NCBI RefSeq assembly: GCF_937892565.1 | Contig: NZ_CALAHQ010000009.1 | Coordinates: 1 to 52,715 of the forward strand | Source of the DNA: an uncultured Roseicyclus sp. | Lineage (GTDB): Bacteria; Pseudomonadota; Alphaproteobacteria; Rhodobacterales; Rhodobacteraceae | Length of the DNA stretch: 52,715 nt | Reading direction: 5' to 3' | Shown: positions 8,833 to 17,410 of the stretch, piece after piece | Layout of the letters: each line of letters begins with the position of its first letter | Position numbering within the stretch: the first letter of the stretch is position 1 | Notes under the pieces: generated by a model | What the model was told of the DNA's origin: nothing | Seen by the model: only the letters and a program-made list of their open reading frames with translations | Database searches by the model: none | Position numbers and translations under genes: made by a program

Positions 8833-9914
8833 AACACGCTGTCCGACCATGGGCCGACAATGGCGATTTGCTCGGCGATCCCAAGCTCGGTCTGCAAGGC
8901 CAGAAGATCGGCCAGCACACCATTTTCCAGTGGCACGCCTGTCTTCGACTTGCGCGCGGCGCGGCGCGCCTCCTGTTCGCCGGGAAGCAGGATTTCAGAG
9001 AAGCCGGGGCGCAGCGCACGCGATTTCATCATGCCTGCGAATTCATCCATCCGGGCGCGAAACACGTCCAGCCCCATGAACCATTCGATATCGATGGCCG
9101 TCAGGGTATGGGAGACGTCCAGTTTCGCGGGGTCGGCATAGGGCACAAGGCCAAACCCCCCGCCGCCGATCACGCCGGTCATCACATCCGTCATGAAGGC
9201 AAGGCCATAGCCCTTGTACTGCCCGATGCCCAGCAGCGCCCCCGCCATGGCGGCATTGGGGTCGTCGGTCTCGTGGCCCTCGGGCGTCAGCGCCCAATCC
9301 AGCGGCATGGGTCGCCCTTCGCGCGCGTGCCATTGCATCATGCCCTTGCCGGCGGTGGTCAGCGCAATGTCGAGAACCGCGTGATATCCAAGGCCGGTGG
9401 GTGCCGCGATCCCCCAGGGGTTGGTGCCCGTGGCGCCCTCGCGCCCGCCCCAGGGCGCCATCTCGGGGCCGGCGTTGGTAAAGCTGATGCCGATGCACCC
9501 TGCGTCGGCTGCCTGACACGCATGGACCGCCGATGAGCCGTAGTGGGTAGAGCCGCGCACCACCACCTGTCCGATGCCACAGACCTTTGCCTTCTGGATC
9601 GCAAGCGTCATGGCCCGGGCAGCCGCCACCGTGCCGATGCCGTTATGCGCATCGACCAGCGCAAGTGCTGGGCTTTCCTTGAGAATTGTCCAAGGCGCAC
9701 GGGGGTCGACCTGATGCGCCTCGATCCGGTCCTTGTAGCGGCGGAGGCGCTTGACACCCTGTCCATGGCCGGGGTGAAAGCGCAGCTCCGAGAACACCAA
9801 TGCCTCGGCAAAGGTTTGCGCATCGTCGGGGCGAAGCCCCAGTGCCCGGAAACCGGCGGCCATAAAGGCCAACAGGCTGTCTTTGGTCACGCTTGTCATC
9901 GCGATGGTTGTCAT
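8829..9914 (-). CDS. Malate/L-lactate dehydrogenase family oxidoreductase (Ldh_2)
   Basis: This NAD(P)-dependent dehydrogenase of 361 residues belongs to the Ldh_2 family, which includes L-sulfolactate, malate, delta-1-piperideine-2-carboxylate and ureidoglycolate dehydrogenase (AllD). Hallmarks are ELRFHPGHGQGVKRL near residue 44, the catalytic-His segment RGSTHYGSSA near 120, TNPWGIAAPT near 165 and the Gly-rich GQYKGYGLAFMTD near 233. The protein probably reduces or oxidises a 2-oxoacid/2-hydroxyacid or an imino acid. It is coupled to both neighbours by 4-nt overlaps. The presence of AllA-, PuuE- and AllB-like genes nearby makes the AllD relationship worth testing, but family membership alone does not establish it. 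Confidence 0.9.
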   Translation of the reverse strand: MTTIAMTSVTKDSLLAFMAAGFRALGLRPDDAQTFAEALVFSELRFHPGHGQGVKRLRRYKDRIEAHQVDPRAPWTILKESPALALVDAHNGIGTVAAARAMTLAIQKAKVCGIGQVVVRGSTHYGSSAVHACQAADAGCIGISFTNAGPEMAPWGGREGATGTNPWGIAAPTGLGYHAVLDIALTTAGKGMMQWHAREGRPMPLDWALTPEGHETDDPNAAMAGALLGIGQYKGYGLAFMTDVMTGVIGGGGFGLVPYADPAKLDVSHTLTAIDIEWFMGLDVFRARMDEFAGMMKSRALRPGFSEILLPGEQEARRAARKSKTGVPLENGVLADLLALQTELGIAEQIAIVGPWSDSVL

Positions 9915-10786
9915 GGGATCAGCCCCAGAAGATCGGCGATGTTGGCGCCCGGATCGGGATAGCTTCCCAACTCGCCCCCCGGTGCCGTCATGATCAGCGC
10001 AATGCCCGGCCCGTAGCCTGCGCGCGGCCCATCTGTCGCACAGACGACGCCAATGGCCATCGCGCCGCGCAGGTAGCCGTGGTTCATCCGGCTGTCGGTA
10101 TCCTCGAGCGCCACGATGTCGCCCAACCGCAACCGGTCAAGCCCCAGCCGCGCCACCAGATCGCGGTCAGTCGTCTGCAGATGGATGGAACCGCCCTCGG
10201 ATGTCAGCCCGAGCCCCGCACCGATCAGATGGGGCGGGATGCTCGCTGTCACGCCAACATCAAGTCTGCCCTGACCTTCGCGCAGCGCCATCTTGCCAAG
10301 CAGCGCGGCCGACAGACCCTTCAGGCGCACCGCCGGATGGTCGGTCAGCGCCATGCCCACACCTTCGGCCCGGATCACGATCTGGTCGCCCACGGCCATG
10401 CGCAGGCGGTCCTGCTTGGGGAAATGGCAGATCACCTGTTCCGAAAACCGGCCCGATTTGCCCGTCACCACGCCCGTCGCGCCCGCCGCCGCCCCGGTCA
10501 TCACGCGGGCCGTGTTGCCAAGGCAGGCATAGACGTTCAATCCGCGGTTCTTCATGTCGTCAGCCTGACGGATCGACACGCCGGGATGGATGCAATCGGC
10601 GAACCAGCCAAACGCCGGGTCGCCCACGCTCACATTGTAGACGATGCCGCCATAGGTTGGCAGCAAGAAGGGCGTGCCGTCAGCGGCCAGCCGATAGGGC
10701 TCGGCCGGAAGACCCGGAAAGCCCGGATGCGCGATATGGCCCGCGACAGAGACTGCAACAAGGTCGGCTGCGTTCGTGGAAAGCAT
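9911..10786 (-). CDS. DUF4438 family protein, copy 1
   Basis: This uncharacterised protein of 291 residues resembles the DUF4438 family (known from Thermotoga and various bacteria; function unproven). Diagnostic segments are PTYGGIVYNVSVGDPAFGW near residue 45, a following HPGVSI, and a GATGVVTGKSG turn. The C-terminal half carries LRLGDIVALED and YGPGIALIMT. There is no signal peptide or membrane segment. The next upstream gene is a second, diverged member of the same family (DRAFGWAGDHVEPGVSI in the equivalent place), so the two may form a heteromer. The ATG at 10786 shares one base with the stop of that gene (TGATG), which indicates coupled translation. Confidence 0.8.
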   Translation of the reverse strand: MLSTNAADLVAVSVAGHIAHPGFPGLPAEPYRLAADGTPFLLPTYGGIVYNVSVGDPAFGWFADCIHPGVSIRQADDMKNRGLNVYACLGNTARVMTGAAAGATGVVTGKSGRFSEQVICHFPKQDRLRMAVGDQIVIRAEGVGMALTDHPAVRLKGLSAALLGKMALREGQGRLDVGVTASIPPHLIGAGLGLTSEGGSIHLQTTDRDLVARLGLDRLRLGDIVALEDTDSRMNHGYLRGAMAIGVVCATDGPRAGYGPGIALIMTAPGGELGSYPDPGANIADLLGLIP

Positions 10787-11652
10787 CAGGCGTCCCCCCG
10801 GATGTTCAGCGTGTGTGCAATGTTCGCACCCGTATCGACGGTAAAGCCCAGTTTCTCGGCCGGGCCGGTGATCAGCGTCAGGATGCCCGGACCATGCCCG
10901 GTCATGATCGAATCGCCGTGGATGCACAGGCAGATCGCGACCCAGCCGGGCCGGAAAGACCGCCCAAAGCGGTGGTCCACGTCACGGATTGCGATCAGAT
11001 CACCCAGCCGCATCTGGTCGATGCCAAGATCTGCCATCAGGGCGCGGTCCCCCGACATCAGGTCCTGGTCCACGAATTCGGCGTTCAGCTCCGCCCCCGA
11101 GCCCATGATCCGCGCGGGCAGCTCCATCGCCACCGGACAGATCACCTGACCGTTCTCTTCCAGCAGGCCATAAGCGCGTGCGAGGGCGGGCGAGGTCTTT
11201 TTGAATTCGAGCATCGGATAGGCCGCCAGACGGATGCCCCGGCCGACCGTGCGAATTTGCACCGTATCCCCGATCGTCATGAGATCGAGAACATCGGCGT
11301 CGAAATCCACCAGAATGCGGGCATGCTCGCCTGTGACCACGCCGCGGGCCCCCTTGGCGAGCCCTGACACCACGGTCGCCTCATTGCCGATACAGGTCAG
11401 GTAATGCAGCGCAAAATCGGCCTTTTCCTCGGCATTGGCGATCGAGACGCCCGGCTCCACATGGTCACCGGCCCAGCCAAAGGCGCGATCGCCCACGCGG
11501 GCGTTGTAGGTGATGCCATACATGCCCGGCAGCACATCCGCCCGCCCGTCAGGCCAATGGGCATATCCGTTGGGGCGCATGGCGGGCTGGCTGACCTGTC
11601 CGGTTACGGCCATTTCCACCAACCCACCCATTTCAAAGGCGAGGTCGCTCAT
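10786..11652 (-). CDS. DUF4438 family protein, copy 2 (first gene of leftward operon)
   Basis: This is the second DUF4438-type protein, 288 residues, beginning MSDLAFEMGG. Family landmarks are MYGITYNARVGDRAFGW, GDHVEPGVSI, GARGVVTGEH, LGIDQMRLGDLIAIRDVDH and GHGPGILTLITG. The AUG at 11652 has a GGGAG ribosome-binding site 8 nt upstream. It is the promoter-proximal gene of at least ten co-directional, mostly overlapping genes. The product may bind or modify a small molecule or nucleic acid; neither the sequence nor family knowledge settles this. Leading the operon, ahead of catabolic enzymes, suggests a central role in the pathway. Confidence 0.8.
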   Translation of the reverse strand: MSDLAFEMGGLVEMAVTGQVSQPAMRPNGYAHWPDGRADVLPGMYGITYNARVGDRAFGWAGDHVEPGVSIANAEEKADFALHYLTCIGNEATVVSGLAKGARGVVTGEHARILVDFDADVLDLMTIGDTVQIRTVGRGIRLAAYPMLEFKKTSPALARAYGLLEENGQVICPVAMELPARIMGSGAELNAEFVDQDLMSGDRALMADLGIDQMRLGDLIAIRDVDHRFGRSFRPGWVAICLCIHGDSIMTGHGPGILTLITGPAEKLGFTVDTGANIAHTLNIRGDA

Positions 11653-11820
11653 ACCGTCCGCTCCCTGTCGCGGTGTCTGTCTTTCCCGGCCGCCGAGCGC
11701 ATTCGGGCGCTTGACGGCCGTGCTGTGAAAAAAGCTATAGACAGGAAGTCGATTGTCGACAATATATAAAATACAGTCTCCAATATAGGCGACGACACGT
11801 CAGGAAAGGGCGAAGCGGAT
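11653..11820. promoter_or_regulatory. Divergent promoter region with palindromic operator
   Basis: This gap drives the two large operons of region A. It holds a perfect 12-bp palindrome, ATTGTCGACAAT, at 11752-11763. The GT..AC arrangement fits sites bound by FCD-type GntR regulators, one of which is encoded at 18306-19010. Rightward promoter candidates are TTGACG at 11711-11716 with TATAGA at 11736-11741 (19-bp spacer) or GCTATA at 11734-11739 (17 bp). On the leftward strand, TTGTCG (11762-11757), inside the palindrome, is followed after 17 bp by TATAGC (11739-11734). A bound regulator would therefore cover the leftward -35 and sit just downstream of the rightward -10. Promoter assignments are by eye. 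Confidence 0.55.
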
Positions 11821-13353
11821 ATGGGCTATGCTGCACTTTTGGCACGCATGGGGCAGGTCAACGATGTGCTGAACGCAAAATCCCTGCTGGCCTGGGATGC
11901 GCGAACCAAAATGCCGCCGGGCGGCGCCGAGACCCGCGCAAAGCAGATCGCGACCCTGTCTGTCATGGCGCGCGACATGGTTGTGGCCGATGACACGCTG
12001 CGCGCCCTTGATGCAGCCGAGGCCGAGGTGCAGCATCTTGGTGCCGACACCATCGAGCGCACGATCTGTGCTCAGGTGCGAGACGCCGTGAGCTATCACC
12101 GCCGCATCCCCGCCGCGCTGGTCGAGGCGCGGGCGGAACTGGGCTCTGTCGGGCAAGATATCTGGGCCCGGGCGCGCGCGGCTGGCGATTTCGCCGCCTT
12201 TGCGCCGCATCTTGAAAAGACCGTCGCGCTCAACCGCGAGATGGCCGAGCATATCGGGTATGAGGGTCACCCCTATGACGCGCTGATGCACCGCTTTGAG
12301 CCGGGCGAGACGGTGGCGACGCTGACGCCGCTGTTTGCCCGCCTGCGCGAGGCGATGCTGCCGCTTTTGCGCGCCATCTCTGACCGCCCCGCACCGCGCA
12401 TCGATTTTCTGCAGCGCGCCTATCATGCTGACGCACAATTGGCGTTCGGCCTCAAGATGGCCGAGCGCGTGGGCTATGATCTGGAACGGGGGCGGCTCGA
12501 TACGACCGTTCATCCCTTCGAGGTCAGTTTTACCCGGCAAGATGTGCGCATCACCACCCGCGTGAACGAGCACTGGATGCCGGCCTGTCTGTTCGGATCG
12601 CTCCACGAGGCAGGGCATGCCCTGTATGAACAGAACGTGGACCCGGCCTATACCCGCACGCCGCTGGCGACCGACCTTGTCGGACTTTATGCTGTTGGCG
12701 GGGTGAGTTTCGGCGCTCATGAAAGCCAGTCCCGCCTGTTCGAGAACCATGTGGGCCGCAGCCGCGAATTTTGGGAACTGAATTTCCCCGAAGCGCGCGC
12801 CGCCTTCCCCGAGCAACTTCGCGATATCGACGCCGAAACCTTTTGGCGTGCCATCAACCGCGTGGCGCCGGGATTCATCCGGGTTGAGGCTGACGAGCTG
12901 ACCTATGATTTCCACATCATGCTGCGCGTCGATCTGGAGGCCGCGTTGATCGACGGTTCGCTCGCCGTAAAGGACCTGCCCGAGGCGTGGAACGCAAAGA
13001 TCGCCGACTATCTCGGGCTGAGCGTTCCCGATGATCGCGTCGGCGTGTTGCAAGACGTGCACTGGTCGTCGGGCCAGATCGGGACCTTTTGCAACTATAC
13101 GATCGGCAATGTCATGGCGGGGCAGCTTTACGAGACCGCCATCAAGGACAAGTCCATCGCGGACGGCCTTGCGCGGGCCGATTACGCGCCCTTGCGCGAC
13201 TGGATGGTGGCGCATGTCCATACCCATGGCCGCCGCTACACCCGCGATGAGTTGTTGGTGCGCGCCACTGGCCGGACGCTCGACCCCGAGCCCTACATCG
13301 CCCATCTGACCGCGAAATATTCCGAAATATACGGGTTGCCCAATGCCGCATGA
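11821..13353 (+). CDS. Carboxypeptidase Taq-type metallopeptidase (M32)
   Basis: This cytoplasmic M32 metallocarboxypeptidase of 510 residues is close to the usual family length of about 500. It removes C-terminal amino acids from peptides with broad specificity. The zinc/cobalt site is clear: HEAGH at residues 262-266, and the third ligand Glu301 in FGAHESQSRLFEN. Other family blocks are HPFEVSFTRQDVRITTRVNE before the metal site and TYDFHIMLRVDLE after it. The ATG at 11821 follows AGGAAAGGG by about 10 nt. It is the first gene of the rightward operon, and its end overlaps the aminotransferase frame. Confidence 0.93.
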   Translation: MGYAALLARMGQVNDVLNAKSLLAWDARTKMPPGGAETRAKQIATLSVMARDMVVADDTLRALDAAEAEVQHLGADTIERTICAQVRDAVSYHRRIPAALVEARAELGSVGQDIWARARAAGDFAAFAPHLEKTVALNREMAEHIGYEGHPYDALMHRFEPGETVATLTPLFARLREAMLPLLRAISDRPAPRIDFLQRAYHADAQLAFGLKMAERVGYDLERGRLDTTVHPFEVSFTRQDVRITTRVNEHWMPACLFGSLHEAGHALYEQNVDPAYTRTPLATDLVGLYAVGGVSFGAHESQSRLFENHVGRSREFWELNFPEARAAFPEQLRDIDAETFWRAINRVAPGFIRVEADELTYDFHIMLRVDLEAALIDGSLAVKDLPEAWNAKIADYLGLSVPDDRVGVLQDVHWSSGQIGTFCNYTIGNVMAGQLYETAIKDKSIADGLARADYAPLRDWMVAHVHTHGRRYTRDELLVRATGRTLDPEPYIAHLTAKYSEIYGLPNAA

Positions 13354-14533
13354 CATGACCGCACGGCTTGCCCGCCGGGTCAAGCTGAAGGACGCGCACA
13401 TCATCACCCGGATGGCGGATATCGCCGAAGGCCTTACCGATGTGATCAAGCTGGGTCGGGGCGATCCCGATCTCGATACGCCGCCCCATATCGTGGCCGC
13501 CGGACAGCAGGCGCTGGCGGACGGCGCCACGCATTACACCCATCCGCTGGGCATCCCCGCGCTGCGGCAGGCCATCGCCGATAACATTCGCGCCCATGGT
13601 GGCGCCGATTATGCCCCCGACAACATCGTCGTCACCCCCGGCGGACAGCAGGCGATGTTCGTGATCGCCTTGGGTCTGCTGGATCCGGGCGACGAAATCC
13701 TTGTGCCTTGCCCGGGCTACAACCCCTATCATCAGGCGGCCGAACTGTCCGAGGCGACGGTGGTCAATATCCGCACCACGATCGAGACGAATTTCACCCT
13801 GACCGCCGAGATGGTGCGCGCCCATATCACGCCCAAATCAAAGATCCTGGTGCTGATCAATCCCAACAATCCGACCGGCACCGTGACGCCGCCGGCCGAG
13901 ATCGCCCGCATCGCCGAAGTGGCACGTGAGCACGATCTGATTGTCATCTCCGATGAAATCTACGCCCGCCTGACCTATGGCAACCACACGGTCCAGCCGG
14001 TGGCGGCGTTGCCGGGGATGTTCGAGCGCACGATCACGCTTTCGGGCCTGTCCAAGGCCTATGCGATGACCGGGTGGCGCGTGGGCTATTTTGCCGGTCC
14101 GCCCAGCCTGATCCCGGCGCTGGCCGAGATCAACCACGCTTTCGCCATCTCCACGGCTGCCGTCAGCCAGCACGCAGCCCTTGCGGCGCTGTCCGGCCCG
14201 CAAGATTGTGTGGAAGAGATGCGCCAGACCTATGACGAAAGGCGCCGGGTGCTGTGTGACGGGTTGGCGTCGCTGGGCATTCCCCACGCTGACCCGCAAG
14301 GGGCCTTTTACGTGTATGCCGATGTTTCGGTGACGGGCGTTCCAGCCAGCATCTTTTGCGAGCGCTTGCTGCGCGACGCGCGCGTGCTGGCCTATCCGGG
14401 CACAATCTACGGCGACTATGTCGACAGCTACGTCCGCCTGTCGCTGACCCAGCCCATTGCACGCATCAAGGAAGCCATTGCCCGGATGCGGCCGCTCGTG
14501 GCCGCCATCCGCGCCGAACACAAGCCAGCCTGA
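13343..14533 (+). CDS. PLP-dependent aminotransferase, class I/II (second copy)
   Basis: This fold-type I aminotransferase of 396 residues is paralogous to the one at 5263-6441. It shows GRGDPDLDTPPHI near residue 36, HYTHPLGIPALRQ, the cofactor motif NPNNPTGTVTPP, VISDEIYARLTYG and the lysine-bearing LSGLSKAYAMTGWRVGY. Two in-frame ATGs are possible, at 13343 and 13355. The first overlaps the peptidase gene by 11 nt, while the second lies just past its stop. Neither changes the domain. The pair of aminotransferases on opposite sides of the shared promoter suggests two transamination steps or two amino donors. Confidence 0.92.
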   Translation: MPHDMTARLARRVKLKDAHIITRMADIAEGLTDVIKLGRGDPDLDTPPHIVAAGQQALADGATHYTHPLGIPALRQAIADNIRAHGGADYAPDNIVVTPGGQQAMFVIALGLLDPGDEILVPCPGYNPYHQAAELSEATVVNIRTTIETNFTLTAEMVRAHITPKSKILVLINPNNPTGTVTPPAEIARIAEVAREHDLIVISDEIYARLTYGNHTVQPVAALPGMFERTITLSGLSKAYAMTGWRVGYFAGPPSLIPALAEINHAFAISTAAVSQHAALAALSGPQDCVEEMRQTYDERRRVLCDGLASLGIPHADPQGAFYVYADVSVTGVPASIFCERLLRDARVLAYPGTIYGDYVDSYVRLSLTQPIARIKEAIARMRPLVAAIRAEHKPA

Positions 14534-14543
14534 GGGACGACGC

Positions 14544-15023
14544 ATGAAATCCGACAATCCGAACGTCAAGGGAATCAAGCACATGGCTTTCGCCGTGCGC
14601 GACGCGGAAAAGGCGCTCGACGCCTATGCCCGGTTCCTCCATGTCCCCTCCGACACGAAGTTGGAGATCTTCCCCAAGTCGAAGAACAAGGTTGCGTTGT
14701 TCTACCTTGGCGGCATCGAGTACCAGCTTTGTGAAAGCCAGGACCCTCAGGGCCGTTTTGCCAAGTGGATCGATGAGCGCGGCGCCGAAGGGCTGCACCA
14801 CATCTGCTATGAGGTCGACGACATCGACGCCGCTCTGGCCCATGCCCAGGCGCAGGGTGCCGAGATTCGCATCTGTCAGGCCTGCCAGAAATATGGCTCG
14901 CATCCGCACCCCGAGGGCTGGGTGGCCTTTCTCGACAATGAGGCGGGGGGAATCGAAATCGAGTTCATGCAGGTCTACACGCCCGAGCAACTCAAAGAAT
15001 ACGAAGCGTTCAAGGGGATCTGA
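14544..15023 (+). CDS. VOC (glyoxalase-fold) protein, methylmalonyl-CoA-epimerase-like
   Basis: This small cytoplasmic protein of 159 residues has two beta-alpha-beta-beta-beta modules of the vicinal-oxygen-chelate fold. Candidate metal ligands are His in IKHMAFAVRD, His in GLHHICYEVDDI and Glu in GGIEIEFMQ, the arrangement used by methylmalonyl-CoA epimerase and lyases of this superfamily. Clear homology to a specific enzyme cannot be claimed; isomerisation or ring opening of an alpha-carbonyl intermediate would fit. The start at 14544 follows a GAGGGA site and lies 10 nt after the aminotransferase stop. Confidence 0.8.
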   Translation: MKSDNPNVKGIKHMAFAVRDAEKALDAYARFLHVPSDTKLEIFPKSKNKVALFYLGGIEYQLCESQDPQGRFAKWIDERGAEGLHHICYEVDDIDAALAHAQAQGAEIRICQACQKYGSHPHPEGWVAFLDNEAGGIEIEFMQVYTPEQLKEYEAFKGI

Positions 15024-15024
15024 G

Positions 15025-16008
15025 ATGGCAACCGTCACCGTCGGCACCGCCTCCGCCGCGCCCGGCACCATTGCCAAGGGCGTGATCCCCGTAACCACGC
15101 TGGGCAGCGGCACGCCGTTGAACATTCCCGTGGCCGTCATCAACGGGGCCGAGCCGGGCCGCGTCTTCTGGGTCAACGGCGCGATCCATGGGGACGAGCC
15201 CGAAGGCCCGCTTGCCTGTCAGATCGCACTGCGCGAGGTGGACCCGGCCAAGCTCAAGGGCACGCTGGTCTTGTGTCCCGTCGTGAACCCGCCCGCCTTC
15301 GAGGCGGCACAGCGCGGCAATCCGCTCGATACGTTCAGCTACGACATGAACCGCATCTATCCGGGGCGCGCGAACGGCTACCTGTCCGAGCGCCTTGCCG
15401 CCGCCCATGCCGCCGCGATGGGGCCGGTCGCCGATATCGAAATCTCGATCCATTCGGGCGGGGCGCACAGTTTTCTGGACAAGTCGATCTTTGTCGACGA
15501 ACGCCCCGAAAGCGTGGAGTTGGCCACGGCGATGGGCCCCGGCTGGGGCTGCATCATGTCGAACTTCAACCCCAAGGGCAGCCCGATGGCCTATCTCAAG
15601 GATCTGGGCAAGGTCGGCATCACGGTGGAACTGGGCGGACGGTCGGCAACGTCTCCCGAAGGGTTTGCGCAGGTGGGCCGCGATCTGGCGGATTCGATCC
15701 TGAATATCTTGCGTCACTACGGGATGTATCCGGGACAAGCGCACTACCCTCACCCCCGCTACAAGGGGGAACAAGAGGCGCTGCTGGCACCGGCATCGGG
15801 CATCTACATTCCCGAACCGGGCGTGAAATTCCTGACCATGATGAAGGCTGGCGATCCCATCGCACGCATCGTTGACATCTGGGGCGACACGCTGGCCCAG
15901 CTTTCCGCCCCCGCAGATGGGATGATCTTTGGTCTGCGCGCCCTTCCGAACGTGCAGACCGGCGACTGGTGCTGTTTCTTTCACAAGGTATCGGGGATGC
16001 GTGACTGA
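15025..16008 (+). CDS. Succinylglutamate desuccinylase/aspartoacylase-family deacylase
   Basis: This zinc carboxypeptidase-fold deacylase of 327 residues belongs to the AstE/AspA group. Zinc ligands are His and Glu in NGAIHGDEPEG near residue 52 and His in IEISIHSGG near 147. The Glu in VGITVELGGRS near 205 is the likely catalytic base. A C-terminal beta-rich domain (LLAPASGIYIPEPG onward) is typical. Family enzymes split N-acyl amino acids or related amides into an acid and a free amine or amino acid. The ATG at 15025 is one base after the preceding stop, and the gene's own stop shares a base with the next start. An earlier in-frame start inside the VOC gene is rejected. Confidence 0.88.
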   Translation: MATVTVGTASAAPGTIAKGVIPVTTLGSGTPLNIPVAVINGAEPGRVFWVNGAIHGDEPEGPLACQIALREVDPAKLKGTLVLCPVVNPPAFEAAQRGNPLDTFSYDMNRIYPGRANGYLSERLAAAHAAAMGPVADIEISIHSGGAHSFLDKSIFVDERPESVELATAMGPGWGCIMSNFNPKGSPMAYLKDLGKVGITVELGGRSATSPEGFAQVGRDLADSILNILRHYGMYPGQAHYPHPRYKGEQEALLAPASGIYIPEPGVKFLTMMKAGDPIARIVDIWGDTLAQLSAPADGMIFGLRALPNVQTGDWCCFFHKVSGMRD

Positions 16009-16928
16009 TGCCGCCCGTCCGTGATCTTGTCGGCTATGCACAGCACCCGCCCGTGTTCGATTGGCCGGGCGGGGCGCGGGTCGCCGTGAACTTTGTGCTC
16101 AATGTCGAGGAGGGGGCGGAATACTCCACGCTTGATGGCGACGGGCGCACCGACAGCGCGCTGTCCGAGGTTGCCGCAGCCCGCGTGCCGCTTGGTGACC
16201 GGGATCTGGGCTATGAGGGGATGGTCGAATACGGCTCGCGCGTAGGGGTCTGGCGCATCTTGCGGTTGTTCCGGGAGCGCGGCTTGCCGATGACGGTCTT
16301 TGCCGCCGCCCAAGCCCTTGAGCGCCATCCGTCGCTTGCCGCCGCGATCGCCGCCAGTGACTGGGATGTGGTGTGCCACGGCTGGCGCTGGGCTGAACAC
16401 TATCTGATGGACGAGGCGACCGAACGCGATCACATCGCTCGGGCCTTTGACAGCATCGCCGCGCTGACCGGTCGCGCGCCCTTGGGCTGGTATTGTCGCT
16501 ACGCACCCTCGGTCAACACCCGACGCCTGCTCGTGGAACATGGTGGTTTCAGCTACGACAGCGACAGCTACGCAGACGAGATTCCTTTCTGGGTCGATGT
16601 GGCGGGCCACGACCATCTGGTGGTTCCCTATTCGCTGGTGACCAACGACACGAAATTCATCGGGGGCCCGCTGGTGACCGGGCGCGACTGGGGCGCCTTT
16701 TTGATCGACACGGCAGACGGCCTTGTTGCCGAGGCGCAGCTGCACCCGCGCATGATGTCGGTCGGCATGCACCCGCGCATTCTGGGTCATCCCGGGCGCC
16801 TGAAAGGGCTGATCGACTTTATGGACCATATCGCGGCTGATCGCCGTATCTGCGTGTGCACGCGTGCTCGGATCGCGGCGCATTTCCGCGCCCATGTCCC
16901 CGCGCGCGGTTCACAGGTGCAGCCATGA
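16008..16928 (+). CDS. PuuE-like allantoinase/polysaccharide-deacetylase-family hydrolase
   Basis: This protein of 306 residues has the NodB-type barrel of polysaccharide deacetylases but matches the allantoinase PuuE subgroup. Shared blocks include RDLVGYAQHPPVFDWPGGAR at the N-terminus, VNFVLNVEEGAEYS, VEYGSRVGVWRILRLF, GWRWAEHYLM and APLGWYCRYAPSVNTRRLL. PuuE enzymes hydrolyse allantoin without a bound metal, unlike AllB. The following gene belongs to the ureidoglycolate lyase family, so two steps of an allantoin-like route lie side by side. No uricase, allantoate amidohydrolase or urease is in the window, so the true substrate may be another ureide. The start overlaps the previous stop by one base. 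Confidence 0.88.
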   Translation: MPPVRDLVGYAQHPPVFDWPGGARVAVNFVLNVEEGAEYSTLDGDGRTDSALSEVAAARVPLGDRDLGYEGMVEYGSRVGVWRILRLFRERGLPMTVFAAAQALERHPSLAAAIAASDWDVVCHGWRWAEHYLMDEATERDHIARAFDSIAALTGRAPLGWYCRYAPSVNTRRLLVEHGGFSYDSDSYADEIPFWVDVAGHDHLVVPYSLVTNDTKFIGGPLVTGRDWGAFLIDTADGLVAEAQLHPRMMSVGMHPRILGHPGRLKGLIDFMDHIAADRRICVCTRARIAAHFRAHVPARGSQVQP

Positions 16929-17410
16929 GGATCATGGCCCACGCCGCACCGCCTTTGGCGTTGTCGCGTTTTGCCGTTCTGGTCGAGCCGCCGGCATCTC
17001 CTGGCGACCGCAGACATTATTCCGACTGGTTGGCCCCTGTTGCGGGCTGCGCGCTTCAGTTCCACTTGAACCATGTGGCTCCGTCCGCGCTTCCGCTCCA
17101 GATCACACAGGTCGAGGCGCACCCCCATGCCGCGCAGGTTTTTCTGCCGGTCGATGTGGACCGGTACGTCGTCACCGTCATGCCGGGCAAAGACACGCCC
17201 GATCCCTCGGGGGCTGTGTCGGTGATCCTGCCCGGCACGGTCGGTCTCGCGTATCGGCCCGGTGCGTGGCATGCGGGCATCACCGTTCTGGGCCGGCCCA
17301 GCCATTTCGCCGTTCTGATGTGGCGCGGCGCCCCTGATGACGACCTCTTTGCCGAGATCCCGCCCCTGTCCGTGGCGGCCCCGGGCGCAATGGCGGGCCT
17401 TGCAGTATGA
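16925..17410 (+). CDS. Ureidoglycolate lyase family protein (AllA-like)
   Basis: This small cytoplasmic protein of 161 residues has the AllA cupin-like fold. The match to E. coli AllA is visible over three blocks: ITQVEAHPHAAQVFLPV (AllA has HELERHPLGTQAFIPM), VVTVMPGKDTPDPS, and GLAYRPGAWHAGITVL. AllA converts ureidoglycolate to glyoxylate and urea. Here it could process a similar carbamoylated hydroxy- or amino acid. The ATG at 16925 overlaps the PuuE-like stop by 4 nt, and the stop overlaps the DapA-like start by 4 nt. The pairing with a PuuE-like gene is the main support for a ureide pathway. Confidence 0.85.
   Translation: MRIMAHAAPPLALSRFAVLVEPPASPGDRRHYSDWLAPVAGCALQFHLNHVAPSALPLQITQVEAHPHAAQVFLPVDVDRYVVTVMPGKDTPDPSGAVSVILPGTVGLAYRPGAWHAGITVLGRPSHFAVLMWRGAPDDDLFAEIPPLSVAAPGAMAGLAV

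Noticed and set aside
11800..13530. A 576-codon minus-strand frame opposite the M32 peptidase gene
   Set aside because: The plus strand has an intact HEAGH site and full-length M32 pattern; the antisense frame has no recognisable domain.
2463..17410. Ordinary allantoin/purine degradation operon
   Set aside because: There are two different allantoinase-type enzymes but no uricase, allantoate hydrolase, glyoxylate enzymes or purine transporter, and many peptidases are interleaved.
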